In this document: positions 1 to 38,700 of the stretch, in pieces | Layout of the letters: every line of letters starts with the position of its first letter | Position numbering within the stretch: the stretch's first letter is position 1 | DNA from: Sebastes aleutianus | Taxonomy: Eukaryota > Chordata > Actinopteri > Perciformes > Sebastidae | DNA: 64,000 nucleotides | Direction of reading: 5' to 3' | NCBI GenBank assembly: GCA_916700875.1 | Contig: CAKAKS010000031.1 | Span: 10,134,624-10,198,623 of the forward strand | Translations under genes and position numbers: made by a program | Notes under the pieces: generated by a model | Told to the model about the DNA's origin: nothing | The model's input: the letters and a program-made list of their open reading frames with translations, nothing else | Databases searched by the model: none

Positions 1-1480
1 GTCAAGGTGGTGTTCATTTGAAATAGGCTACTTTACATACTGTTGGGTATCTTATTTTACTGTACAACAATGCATCATATTTCTTATGCACATTCATCTT
101 CAAAGAAACAAGTAACTACAGCTGCCAGATAATTGTAGTGGAGTATAAAGTACAATATTTGCCTCTTAAATGTAGGCCTATAGAGTAGAAGTATAAAGTG
201 GCATTGTACTAAAGGACAGTACTTTAGTAAATGTATGTTTAACCATTTGATTGGCTCCCTTTGTTCGTAAATTCGTGACCCTGGTTGATAGCTCAGGGCT
301 GCTGCCCTTTTCTATCCATAGGCAATCATTAGAGGGAGGAGAGAGGAGCCCAGTTGGTGTTGAGGCAGCATGGCCCATGCCCGGCCAGTCGAGGAGTTTT
401 TTTTCTTGCTTTTATATATATATATATATATATATATGCCGGCCAGGGCATTTTTTTCTTTCTTTTCCTCATAACAAAATAAAATGAAATGAAATATGGA
501 TAAAACAAAATGGAGAGAAAAAAATAAAAAAATAAAAAAATAAAAAAATAATAAAAATAAAGAAATGACGAAAACTTTAAAACTTTAAATGAGCAATTAT
601 GTTGGGGTTTGGACAGCTACAGTATATATAACATTTAACAAACCTGTTTATACATATGTATGTATATATAAAAACAAGTTTGTTAAATATATATATATAT
701 ATTTTTTTCTTCTTTTTCTTTTTTTCCTCATAACAAAATAAAATAAAATTATGTATGGATAAAACGAAATGGAGAGAAAAATAAATATAAAAAAAATAAT
801 GATAATTAATGAAAAATAAATAGATATATAACTTAATCTGTAGTTTTTATAATCTTCGCCCACTGCTGCTCCAGTCGCCATAAATCTCAGAAAAGCTGAC
901 AAAAACAGATGAAAAAAGATAATTTCTAGGTGTCAAAGTATATGTTTGAGTATTGTCAAGCTACTTTGTTTACTTGATTTTCTTTGATCTATTACCTCAC
1001 ACTGTCTGGGACTTTCAAACAACTGAAAAGAGGCCTGTCCAGTTTGTAAACTTGTGTCCTGCCCTTCCAAAAATGCATTTGGCTGCACGCACGCCTGTGA
1101 CTTAATGATATCAGACTGTAGAGGAAAATGTATGATATCTAGCAGAGACACTATCTAGATACTGGGTTGTTGAATCTGGATGTAAAGTGACCTCAATTCT
1201 CCATTGGAAATTCCTCAGCAGTTGTACTTTAACCTGTCAGAGCAGAGCAGGCTCGACAAGAATGCCTGTGCAGTTATCTTTAATAAATAAAAATAAATAT
1301 AAAAAAAAATAATGATAATTAATGAAAAATAAATAGATAAAAAAAAATAATAATAGTAAATAAATAAATAAAACTTTAAAAAAGCCAAGTCCTTTTGTTC
1401 AAATTGTGTGTTTTGTAAAGATACAGAAGTGCAGCTGACCTTTGATATGATAGGAGTTGCCTGCATTTAATGTAAATGTG
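1..1480. other. AT-rich upstream region with local duplications
   Basis: No gene seen. A TA dinucleotide tract lies at about 413-436. Three related A/T-rich blocks (about 455-560, 690-830 and 1277-1372) share ATAACAAAATAAAAT and AATGATAATTAATG cores, suggesting local duplication. Short frames here are low-complexity artefacts. Confidence 0.6.
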
Positions 1481-1484
1481 CCTA

Positions 1485-1605
1485 GTCCGTCCCTGATTGG
1501 ACAAGACGCTCTGGACGCTACCAAGGCAACAGCGGACATCAGCAACGCTATTGGTGGAGGTACAGACGGTGGGCGGGGCTTAAACAAGTGACATGCAGCA
1601 TACAC
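1485..1605 (+). promoter_or_regulatory. probable pnpla7 core promoter region
   Basis: A GC-richer block just upstream of exon 1 contains inverted CCAAT boxes (ATTGG at 1496-1500 and 1550-1554), an RFX-like X-box (GCTACCAAGGCAAC, 1517-1530) and a GC/Sp1 box (GGTGGGCGGGGCTT, 1568-1581). There is no obvious TATA box. The function is inferred from motif density and position. Confidence 0.5.
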
Positions 1606-1609
1606 AAAC

Positions 1610-1697
1610 TTTGTTAGCTGCCTGCTAACTTTGCTCCATCGTCTCTCTGTTTGGAGATGTTACCAGCTTGACGCAGACCACCAGAAACCCTCGAAAA
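1610..1697 (+). other. pnpla7: pnpla7 non-coding exon 1 (5' UTR), start approximate
   Basis: Sequence after the promoter-like block ends at a good donor (gtaaga at 1698). Splicing to the acceptor at 3286-3287 gives AAG directly before the ATG, so the start codon has A at -3 and G at +4, a strong Kozak context. The 5' end is a guess; no transcript evidence is available here. Confidence 0.5.
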
Positions 1698-2308
1698 GTA
1701 AGATTTCTATCCACTGGGAACTTCATAATGCTGGTTGTGAAGTTGACTTTGGTTGTTTATGGTGACGGGTAGTGAGCCAGCTGCTAGCTAGTGTTGTTTT
1801 AGCTAGCATTAAGCTATGACGGTAATCACTTGAAATCAACAACAGCTGCCAGTTTCTTTGTTTTGGGCTATTTGATCATACTAACTTGTGGTTTACTTGT
1901 TATATCATGAAGTCAAATGAAGACACGAAGTCACATGATGAGGTTGGATGGCGTAAAGTGCTGCTAATTCACAAATTCATGTTCCTGTTTCCCTAGTTTC
2001 CCCTTTTCCATCCCCTGAAACGTGACGTCACATAACCTCACATCATCTTTACACCCTCACTGTCTGGGCTATTCTACACACATGTCACCCTGTATGTTTG
2101 GTTTACAGACGTACGTTTCTTATTTTCATTTCAAAATTTATTTCGGACATGTAGAATATACAAAAGAAATAAAATCAAAAATAAAGAGAAAGATGATGAT
2201 CATACCAACAAGTGGACAGTCAGAAACAAGTATCATTACATACAATGAAAAACATAAGAAACATAAATTGTCAAACACTTGATGACTTGATATTCGAAAA
2301 GGATTGAG

Positions 2309-2840
2309 AAGAAGGCAAGGCAAGGCAAGGCAGCTTTATTTGTATAGCACATTTCAACAACAGGGCAATTCAAAGTGCTTTACAGAAACATTCAAGAACA
2401 TTGCGACAAAATGCAAAAGAACATTAAGACATAATTAAAACAGTTATAAAAACATAAAAACATAAAGACATTAAAGATTAGAAAATAAAAACAAGCTAAA
2501 AATAAAAGCTAGGATAGAAGCTAAAATTGCATAAAACTCAAAAGAGTAAAAGTTATAGTGCAGTGTCAGAATAAAAGGCAGCAGCAAACAGGAAAGTTTT
2601 AAGCTTTGTTTTAAAAGAAGTGAGAGTTGGAGTCGGTCCTGCAGGTTTCTGGGAGCTTGTTCCAGATATTTGGTGCATAAAAACTGAATGCTGCTTCTGC
2701 ATGTTTAGTTCTGACTCTGGGGACACTAAGCAGACCTGATCCAGATGACCTGAGAGGTCTGGATGGTTCATAACATAGCAGAAGATCAGAAATGTATTTT
2801 GGCCCTAAACCATTTAGTGCTTTGTAAGAAGTATACACTT
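2309..2840 (-). mobile_element. L2-type LINE 3' fragment
   Basis: Reading the minus strand from 2838, the translation shows the C-terminal end of an L2-like reverse-transcriptase polyprotein (YKALNGLGPKYISDLL, then LRSSGSGLLSVPRVRTK, then WNKLPETCR), broken between two frames near 2611-2640. The 3' end reads CTATACAAATAAAGCTGCC followed by tandem TTGCC units (2312-2332 on the + strand), the usual L2-type tail. It is 5'-truncated and lies in pnpla7 intron 1. Confidence 0.8.
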
Positions 2841-3286
2841 ATTTAATCCCAGCCTTCTCCATAAGTCAGTTATTAATTATTAACCAGCTTCCTTATTAAT
2901 TAAATTTACCTAAATTTGTCTAACTATAATAATTATTATTTTAACTATAATTATTACCTTTTAATCTGTGTCATACAGAAATATAAATTAATTACTAATA
3001 TAATTATCCTTATCAAAATATAAATTTGTTATCAATCCAGAATACCAATTCATTGCTTATAATATAACTTAATCACAATACCAATTCATTACTTACATAT
3101 TTATCTTAATCATTTGTTATCTTTTCATATATGCGCAAATTATTAGCATTGCTTCTTGGTTGTTGCAGTACTTGCTTTTATCTCTCATTTCCTCTAATTA
3201 TGTTTATTGTTATGCACCAAACACCCGAGGCAATTTCCTAGTATGTGAGAGGTGAAAACTTATTAATAAACCTGTTTCTGATTATA
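2841..3286. other. AT-rich end of intron 1, nothing recognised
   Basis: Very AT-rich sequence with loose repeats of AATTCATT and TTATCTTAATCA; no gene or clear element. It leads into the acceptor of exon 2. Confidence 0.5.
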
Positions 3287-3288
3287 GG

Positions 3289-28838
<25,550 letters not shown>

Positions 28839-29997
28839 AGACCGGTCTAACGAGCGCTGCCTGATCAGGTCGTCACAATTTAACCTGCCTGTCTTTTACC
28901 CTCCAGTCTGTCCCCTGCCCTTGAGACTGACAGCATGACTGTGATTACCATTTTGCCCTCTGTAACCCTGGCCTCGTTAGCTGCGTGGCTGACATAACAA
29001 ATGGCAATACAGGCAGCTAATATCACATACACTCAGCTGCAGATTCTATGCATTCCTATTATACTCCAGCAGCTACAAGTCTAATCATTTCTCATATTGA
29101 GACAGTCAAGAAGTACTTTCTGTAACTTTACATGAATCACAACAGTCCGGTAGAAGATAGAAGGACGGAATATTTATTATATGAACATAGGTGAAAACAC
29201 CTATCACACCTACATCACTCGCGGTTGATTACACTTAGATTTAAGGAGTTTCAACTAGATTTGAGATTTGCGTTAAGGAGTCAGGTCTCCTGAATTACAA
29301 AATAACCTTTTTTCCTCACTTCTCCGTTATTTAGAAACACATATAGTTTGCAAAAAAGAGAGTCAAACAAGCAGCACACTCCGCGGCCATGGATGTCAGC
29401 ACAGCTTTGTCAAACCCAGTGTGCCAGGGACATGGAGGGAAGTAATGCTTGCAATCCACTTCAAAGCACTAGTTTCCCTCTCAGCTTGGTGAGAGAGAGC
29501 CCCCCACCATCTGTTTTCTGGCTTGAATATATCAGACACAGACTGAGCAGCAGACAGTGTGGATCTGTTGGGTGAACTCCAAAGCTCAGTACAGTTTATG
29601 CACAGGGGCTATTTGCAGCAGCAGGACGGTTCTTCACAGGAACACGGTGTAACACAAGTTATTTGGCTTGTCAAGATACTGTATGTTTTAGCTTTTTTTT
29701 TTTTTGGTAGTGATTTGGATCTTTTGAAACTGCCATTAAGATGATCAGATGTTTGTTGCATACATAATATTAAAAAAAGCGAATTAAATATTTTCATATT
29801 TAAGCCAATAAGGTGTACAACCTAAGCCCTAGATGATTTTTTTATGCACAAGCCACACCAGCTGGACAATCACTCCAGAAAATGCAATGCACAAAATGAA
29901 CAAATACACTAATGAATTGTTATATAGTCTTGTTTAACATGCCTCTCTGTATGACACTTTACCATTTTTATAGAGTTAACTTAACCTCAGTCACACC

Positions 29998-30344
29998 TAG
30001 GGGCTGCAACTAACGATTATTATTATTGATTGATTGGTGTGATATTTATTTTTTTCAATAATAGATTGATCTTTTAGTCTTTATAATGTCAGAAAAGTAA
30101 CAAAAATGGGTTTCAAAATTTCTTAGAGCCCAAGGTTAAATTGTTTTTGTCTGACCAACCGTCCAAAAACCCAAAGATATTTAGTTTACTATAAAGAAAT
30201 TCCAGGAAAAGCAACAAAATTTTGCTTCTGATCATTCATTAAATCATTAAATGTTTGGCATTTTTGCTTGATGAATGACTTAAACAATTAATTGATTATC
30301 ATAGTTAGTAGTTTTGTGTTGATTGACTAATAGTTTCAGCCCTA
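29998..30344. mobile_element. MITE with AGGGCTGCAACTAACGATT end
   Basis: Ends AGGGGCTGCAACTAACGATT and ATAGTTTCAGCCCT are imperfect inverted repeats; the interior is AT-rich. This is a very common fish repeat type (hAT-like by its ends). A diverged relative is at about 49115-49390. Confidence 0.8.
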
Positions 30345-31209
30345 ATCGCCTTATTACCAGAGCCCTAACAATACTACATAACAAACATTTTTAAAGATGA
30401 TTCCTTCGATTTGTTTCTGAAATAATTAAATCAAAATATATATACTAAGTGGGACATTTTTTAATTGAAAAACAAACTTGTCTGTGTTCTCTGGTCGACA
30501 AATTATGTAATTGTGATTGTTACTTTTTCTGTTACTGTTACCTACACGTGTTAAAATTCAAATATAGCTGCACTGAGCTAACATCAGCCGCGCAATTTAT
30601 CAGTTAGGCTCTCATCATTAGAATATCAATGCAACTTTTTACGATTTAATTTTCTTCCATTTTCCACAGCACCCTGTAAGCCTCACCGTATGAAGCTGTG
30701 ATCTCAGCTAATACTGGTGCTACAGTGCCTGCAGCCTTACACATATAGACAGTAGGAGAAACCCTGTGATAAACAATATGGGAATCCTATATGGTGTTGG
30801 TTAAATGGAGTCTCTACACAGAATGTTAGAGTAAGGCGGAGATAGGAAAATGTTGTTTATTTATGAGGTAATGGTGTTTGTACTGGTGTTTTTTTTTTTG
30901 TACTTTTGGGTGGTTTCCAAAAACCGAGCACAATGAATTGATGTTGTCTGGCAGAATGAATGTTTCACTACTTTATTAAATGGGACATGGTAATGGATGA
31001 AGTGCTGATGTAATGTGTGGAACTGTGCCATAAAGTTAATGTTACAAAGCCTTAGATGACCCTTACGGAAAAACAAACCATGCGTGCCCTCATTTAGCAT
31101 TAGTGTGCAATGATGAATGTTTACCAGTAAGCCCGTACTCTATGACATCAGTTACTTGTTTATATTTATGTTGTTTGATAAATATCATTTTTGATAATCA
31201 ATTGTTACT

Positions 31210-31215
31210 AATAAA
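31210..31215 (+). promoter_or_regulatory. candidate poly(A) signal AATAAA
   Basis: Canonical hexamer followed within 15-35 bases by GT-rich sequence (TGTCTGTTG, TATGTGTC), about 190 bases before the satellite array begins. Transcript ends are not known. Confidence 0.4.
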
Positions 31216-31405
31216 CCACTGTCTGTTGTATTCTATGTGTCTTTCAATTTTCAATTTGCCATCTGGCTTTGTAGTTTGCGGTAGAAAAGAACGATTATTT
31301 TCATCTTTCATTAATGTGCGGATCATTTTTTCAATGAATTGTTTGGTCTATACAATGATGGAAAATAGTAAGAAAACACATCAAAATGCCTCACAGAACC
31401 CTATG

Positions 31406-34400
31406 TCATAAAAAGTCATAATGTAGTACCGGTATTTCGAAAAAAGTCATAGAAAAGCTATAGTATGTTGGAAAAAGTCATAAAAAAGTCATGGTATAGT
31501 ATATCGAAAAAATAGTCATAGTATAGTATGTCGAGAAAAAAAGCCATATTATAGTATGTCGAAAAAAATAGTCATAGTATAGTATGTCGATAATTTCATG
31601 AAAAAAATGTCATATTGTATGTCGATAATTTTATGAAAAAGATTTCATAGTATATAGAAATGGCGATAATTTCATGAAAAAAATGTCATAGTATGTCGAT
31701 AATTTCATGAAAAAAATGTCATTGTATAGTATGTCGATAATTTCATGAAAAAAACGTCATAGTATGTCGATAATTTCATGAAAAAAATGTCATATTGTAT
31801 GTCGATAATTTTATGAAAAAGATTTCATAGTATATAGAAATGGCGATAATTTCATGAAAAAAATGTCATAGTATGTCGATAATTTCATGAAAAAAATGTC
31901 ATTGTATAGTATGTCGATAATTTCATGAAAAAAACGTCATAGTATGTCGATAATTTCATGAAAAAAATGTCATAGTATAGTATGTCGATAATTTCATGAA
32001 AAAATGTCATTGTATAGTATGTCGATAATTTCATGAAAAAAAACGTCATAGTATATAGAAATGGCGATAATTTCATGAAAAAAAACTTCATTGTATAGTA
32101 TGTCGATAATTTTATGAAAAAACGTCATAGTATAGTATGTCGATAATTTCATGAAAAAGATTTCATAGTATAGTATGTCGATAATGTCATGAAAAAAACG
32201 TCATAGTACAGTATGTCGATAATTTCATGAAAAAATGTCATTGTATAGTATGTCGATAATGTCATGAAAAAAATGTCATAGTATAGTATGTCGATAATTT
32301 TATGAAAAAGATTTCATAGTATATAGAAATGGCGATAATTTCATGAAAAAAAACGTCATTGTATAGTATGTCGATAATGTCATGAAAAAAACGTCATTGT
32401 ATAGTATGTCGATAATTTCATGAAAAAAAACGTCATAGTATATAGAAATGGCGATAATTTCATGAAAAAAAACTTCATTGTATAGTATGTCGATAATTTT
32501 ATGAAAAAACGTCATAGTATAGTATGTCGATAATTTCATGAAAAAGATTTCATAGTATATAGAAATGGCGATAATTTCATGAAAAAAAACGTCATAGTAT
32601 AGTATGTCGATAATGTCATGAAAAAAACGTCATTGTATAGTATGTCGATAATTTCATGAAAAAAAACGTCATAGTATAGTATGTCGATAATTTTATGAAA
32701 AAGATTTCATAGTATATAGAAATGGCGATAATTTCATTAAAAAAAAAGTCATAGTATAGTATGTCGATAATTTTATGAAAAAAAGTCATAGTATAGTATG
32801 TCGATAATTTTATGAAAAAAAGTCATAGTATAGTATGTCGATAATTTTATGAAAAAAAAGTCATAGTATAGTATGTCGATACTTTTATGAAAAAAAAGTC
32901 ATAGTATAGTATGTCGATAATTTTATGAAAAAAAGTCATAGTATAGTATGTCGATAATTTCATCAAAAAAAGTCATAGTATAGTATGTCGATAATTTTAT
33001 GAAAAAGATTTCATAGTATATAGAAATGGCGATAATTTCATGAAAAAAAACGTCATAGTATAGTATGTCGATAATGTCATGAAAAAAACGTCATTGTATA
33101 GTATGTCGATAATTTCATGAAAAAAAACGTCATAGTATATAGAAATGGCGATAATTTCATGAAAAAAAACTTCATTGTATAGTATGTCGATAATTTTATG
33201 AAAAAACGTCATAGTATAGTATGTCGATAATTTCATGAAAAAGATTTCATAGTATATAGAAATGGCGATAATTTCATGAAAAAAAACGTCATAGTATAGT
33301 ATGTCGATAATGTCATGAAAAAAACGTCATTGTATAGTATGTCGATAATTTCATGAAAAAAAACGTCATAGTATAGTATGTCGATAATTTTATGAAAAAG
33401 ATTTCATAGTATATAGAAATGGCGATAATTTCATGAAAAAAAACGTCTTAGTATAGTATGTCGATAATGTCATGAAAAAAACGTCATAGTACAGTATGTC
33501 GATAATTTCATGAAAAAATGTCATTGTATAGTATGTCGATAATGTCATGAAAAAAACGTCATAGTATAGTATGTCGATAATGTCATGAAAAAAAAGTCAT
33601 AGTATAGTATGTCGATAATTTTATGAAAAAGATTTCATAGTATATAGAAATGTCGATAAATTTCATTAAAAAAAGTCATAGTATAGTATGTCGATAATTT
33701 CATTAAAAAAAGTCATAGTATAGTATGTCGATAATGTCATGAAAAAAATGTCATAGTATAGTATGTCGATAATTTTATGAAAAAGATTTCATAGTATATA
33801 GAAATGGCGATAATTTCATGAAAAAAAACGTCATTGTATAGTATGTCGATAATGTCATGAAAAAACGTCATAGTATAGTACGTCGATAATTTCATGAAAA
33901 AGATTTCATAGTATATAGAAATGGCGATAATTTCATGAAAAAAACGTCATAGTACAGTATGTCGATAATTTCATGAAAAAATGTCATAGTATAGTATGTC
34001 GATAATGTCATGAAAAAAATGTCATAGTATAGTATGTCGATAATTTTATGAAAAAGATTTCATAGTATATAGAAATGGCGATAATTTCATGAAAAAAAAG
34101 TCATAGTATAGTATGTCGATAAATTTATGAAAAAAAAGTCATAGTATAGTATGTCGATAATTTTATGAAAAAGATTTCATAGTATATAGAAATGGCGATA
34201 ATTTCATGAAAAAAAACGTCATAGTATAGTATGTCGATAATGTCATGAAAAAACGTCATAGTATATAGAAATGGCGATAATTTCATGAAAAAAAACTTCA
34301 TTGTATAGTATGTCGATAATTTTATGAAAAAACGTCATAGTATAGTATGTCGATAATTTCATGAAAAAGATTTCATAGTTTATAGAAATGTCGATAATTT

Positions 34401-37400
34401 CATGAAAAAAAACGTCATAGTATAGTATGTCGATAATGTCATGAAAAAAACGTCATTGTATAGTATGTCGATAATTTCATTAAAAAAAACGTCATAGTAT
34501 AGTATGTCGATAATTTTATGAAAAAGATTTCATAGTATATAGAAATGGCGATAATTTCATGAAAAAAAACGTCTTAGTATAGTATGTCGATAATGTCATG
34601 AAAAAAACGTCATAGTACAGTATGTCGATAATTTCATGAAAAAATGTCATTGTATAGTATGTCGATAATGTCATGAAAAAAACGTCATAGTATAGTATGT
34701 CGATAATGTCATGAAAAAAATGTCATAGTATAGTATGTCGATAATTTTATGAAAAAGATTTCATAGTATATAGAAATGTCGATAATTTCATGAAAAAAAC
34801 GTCATAGTATAGTATGTCGATAATTTCATGAAAAAATGTCATTGTATAGTATGTCGATAATGTCATGAAAAAAATGTCATAGTATAGTATGTCGATAATT
34901 TTATGAAAAAGATTTCATAGTATATAGAAATGGCGATAATTTCATGAAAAAAAACGTCATAGTATAGTATGTCGATAATGTCATGAAAAAAATGTCATAG
35001 TATAGTATGTCGATAATTTTATGAAAAAGATTTCATAGTATATAGAAATGGCGATAATTTCATGAAAAAAACGTCATAGTATAGTATGTCGATAATGTCA
35101 TGAAAAAACGTCATAGTATAGTACGTCGATAATTTCATGAAAAAGATTTCATAGTATATAGAAATGGCGATAATTTCATGAAAAAAACGTCATAGTACAG
35201 TATGTCGATAATTTCATGAAAAAATGTCATTGTATAGTATGTCGATAATTTCATGAAAAAAAACGTCATAGTATATAGAAATGGCGATAATTTCATGAAA
35301 AAAAACTTCATTGTATAGTATGTCGATAATTTTATGAAAAAACGTCATAGTATAGTATGTCGATAATTTCATGAAAAAGATTTCATAGTATAGTATGTCG
35401 ATAATGTCATGAAAAAAAACGTCATAGTATAGTATGTCGATAATGTCATGAAAAAAACGTCATTGTATAGTATGTCGATAATTTCATGAAAAAAAACGTC
35501 ATAGTATAGTATGTCGATAATTTTATGAAAAAGATTTCATAGTATATAGAAATGGCGATAATTTCATGAAAAAAAACGTCATAGTATAGTATGTCGATAA
35601 TGTCATGAAAAAAACGTCATAGTACAGTATGTCGATAATTTCATGAAAAAATGTCATTGTATAGTATGTCGATAATGTCATGAAAAAAACGTCATAGTAT
35701 AGTATGTCGATAATGTCATGAAAAAAATGTCATAGTATAGTATGTCGATAATTTTATGAAAAAGATTTCATAGTATATAGAAATGTCGATAATTTCATGA
35801 AAAAAACGTCATAGTATAGTATGTCGATAATTTTATGAAAAAGATTTCATAGTATATAGAAATGGCGATAATTTCATGAAAAAAAACGTCATAGTATAGT
35901 ATGTCGATAATGTCATGAAAAAAACGTCATTGTATAGTATGTCGATAATTTCATGAAAAAAAACGTCATAGTATATAGAAATGGCGATAATTTCATGAAA
36001 AAAAACTTCATTGTATAGTATGTCGATAATTTTATGAAAAAACGTCATAGTATAGTATGTCGATAATTTCATGAAAAAGATTTCATAGTATATAGAAATG
36101 GCGATAATTTCATGAAAAAAAAAGTCATAGTATAGTTTGTCGATAATTTTATAAAAAAAAAGTCATAGTATAGTATGTCGATAATTTTATTAAAAAAAAG
36201 TCATAGTATAGTATGTCGATAATTTTATGAAAAAGATTTCATAGTATATAGAAATGGCGATAATTTCATGAAAAAAAACGTCTTAGTATAGTATGTCGAT
36301 AATGTCATGAAAAAAACGTCATAGTACAGTATGTCGATAATTTCATGAAAAAATGTCATTGTATAGTATGTCGATAATGTCATGAAAAAAACGTCATAGT
36401 ATAGTATGTCGATAATGTCATGAAAAAAATGTCATAGTATAGTATGTCGATAATTTTATGAAAAAGATTTCATAGTATATAGAAATGTCGATAATTTCAT
36501 GAAAAAAACGTCATAGTATAGTATGTCGATAATTTCATGAAAAAATGTCATTGTATAGTATGTCGATAATGTCATGAAAAAAATGTCATAGTATAGTATG
36601 TCGATAATTTTATGAAAAAGATTTCATAGTATATAGAAATGGCGATAATTTCATGAAAAAAAACGTCATTGTATAGTATGTCGATAATGTCATGAAAAAA
36701 CGTCATAGTATAGTACGTCGATAATTTCATGAAAAAGATTTCATAGTATATAGAAATGGCGATAATTTCATGAAAAAAACGTCATAGTACAGTATGTCGA
36801 TAATTTCATGAAAAAATGTCATAGTATAGTATGTCGATAATGTCATGAAAAAAATGTCATAGTATAGTATGTCGATAATTTTATGAAAAAGATTTCATAG
36901 TATATAGAAATGGCGATAATTTCATGAAAAAAACGTCATAGTATAGTATGTCGATAATTTCATGAAAAAAACGTCATAGTATAGTATGTCGATAATTTTA
37001 TGAAAAAGATTTCATAGTATATAGAAATGGCGATAATTTCATGAAAAAAAACGTCATAGTATAGTATGTCGATAATGTCATGAAAAAACGTCATAGTATA
37101 TAGAAATGGCGATAATTTCATGAAAAAAAACGTCATAGTATAGTATGTCGATAATTTCATGAAAAATCATAGTATGTCGAGAAAAATAATCATAGTATAG
37201 TATGTCAAAAAAAGGTAAAATTATAGTATGTCGAAGAAAAGTAAAAAAAGTCATAGAATAGTATGTTGATAATTTTATGAAAAAAACTTCATAGTATAGT
37301 ACATCGATAATTTCATGAAAAAAAGTCATAATATAGTATGTCGAAAATTTCATGAAAAAAATGTCATAGTATAGTATGTTGATACTTTCATGAAAAAAAT

Positions 37401-37600
37401 TCATATTATAGTATGTCTATAATTTCATGAAAAAAAGTCAAAGTATAGTGTCGATAATTTTATGAAAAAAAAGTCAGTATACTATGTTGAAAAAAAGTTA
37501 TAGTATGGTATGTAGGGCAAAAGTCATAGTAGGACATATTAGTATAGTATGACATAAAAATAAGTCATAGTAGGCCTATAGTATGTATAATAGTATGTCA
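31406..37600. repeat. 6.2-kb AT-rich satellite, monomer about 37 bp
   Basis: About 165 head-to-tail monomers of 35-39 bp with core CATAGTATAGTATGTCGATA followed by ATTTCATGAAAAAAA. A second monomer type (TTTCATAGTATATAGAAATG then GCGATAATTTCATG) is interspersed. Higher-order copies are visible: about 180 bp starting near 31615 repeats exactly at a 180-bp offset, and 32300-32539, 32997-33236 and 35833-36072 are near-identical. Both edges (31406-31600, 37150-37600) are diverged while the core is homogeneous, as expected from unequal exchange. All long minus-strand frames here are repeat artefacts. Confidence 0.97.
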
Positions 37601-38700
37601 TGGTTAGACCACGCCCAATTAACCTTCATTTTGATGTCAACTTTCAAACGTGAAATTTGGTGACTGCATCTTGCACTCTATCGTATCGACAAAATCTGTC
37701 CACAGACAGAAATAAATAAACACCTGGCAAAGTACTCAAAAACGTCTCTGTGGTAGCTTCTGCTAGGTGTCTCCAGGGACACATTTTGCCCTGATGACAC
37801 ACACACAGACTCACAATATTAGCCACACAGTGTCGCAGCTGGTAAAGACCACCATGGATGGATGCCACCAGTTCAGTAAGATGAGTAAATGTAGGATTTT
37901 CAGAATCAGAGATACAGACTGAAGAAGACATTTCATTTGTTTTATATCGAGCTCAACGAAGACTGTTAAAAAAAACAGATAATCATGAATAAAAAAAAAG
38001 AGCCATCACACCTGTGGGACTGTTTGACACACGCACGCACGCACGCATGCACGCACGTATGCACGCACGCACACATACACACACACACGGATTACACATA
38101 CCAATGGATGATTAATCCCACCTTATTGATGTGTCCTATAATGAGCTTTTCCAATCCCCCACCCTCCCTGGGGAACGCAGACTTGCATCAGCTAATTAAT
38201 GAGCATGCAGGGGGGAATTTAGGTCACAAGAAGGGAGAAGAGAACGAGAGGGGAATAAGTGGCACCAGCCTCGATCAATACATCACAAGGAAGAAAGCAA
38301 AGAGCCAAAAAACGGGGTGAATGAGTACAGGCTCCCAGGATATTAGACTCTTTTGGACAGAAAGGCAAGGTTGACAGTGAACAAGAAGTGCCACAGTGCT
38401 GGTGTGTTGGCGAACAATGACCCCACTCTGGACTGAATTACTACGACAGGCAGCAAGAGATTTGGAGAGCCATTTATGGGAAAATGAGGCAGGGGAAGAG
38501 GGGCGACAAGGGGAAGTTTCTGCCCTCAAACAGACGGACAGTTTGATTTATAGAAGGTCATGTAACGGTCCAGGAACTATACAGTCTACGTCTCTCTTTC
38601 CATCTTTCCATCCATACAGCGCCACTCTTTTCCCTCCCTCCTTCTCGTTTCATCGCCTCTCATTCTTCTTTCCCTGCCTACAGGCTTTTGGAAAATGGGG
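37601..38700. other. intergenic, no gene recognised
   Basis: Contains a CACG/CA microsatellite at 38028-38089 and otherwise non-repetitive sequence, including a stretch around 38150-38215 with TCAGCTAATTAATGAGCATG. A 108-codon frame at 38396 has no family match that I recognise. Confidence 0.5.
38028..38089. repeat. CACG/CA microsatellite
   Basis: Tandem CACG and CA units with a few interruptions. Confidence 0.9.

Larger units (their letters stand above)
28839..31235 (+). other. pnpla7: probable pnpla7 3' UTR, extent uncertain
   Basis: No coding sequence recognised after the stop. The best poly(A) signal I see is AATAAA at 31210-31215 followed by a GT-rich stretch, which would give a UTR of about 2.4 kb containing a MITE at 29998-30344. 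Earlier polyadenylation is possible. Confidence 0.4.

Noticed and set aside
31885..37404. Minus-strand open frames with repeated MKLSTYYTMTFF peptides
   Set aside because: They are translations of the 37-bp AT-rich satellite; identical peptides recur only because the DNA repeats.
31406..37600. CRISPR-like regularly spaced repeats
   Set aside because: Monomers are directly adjacent with no unique spacers, and the genome is eukaryotic.
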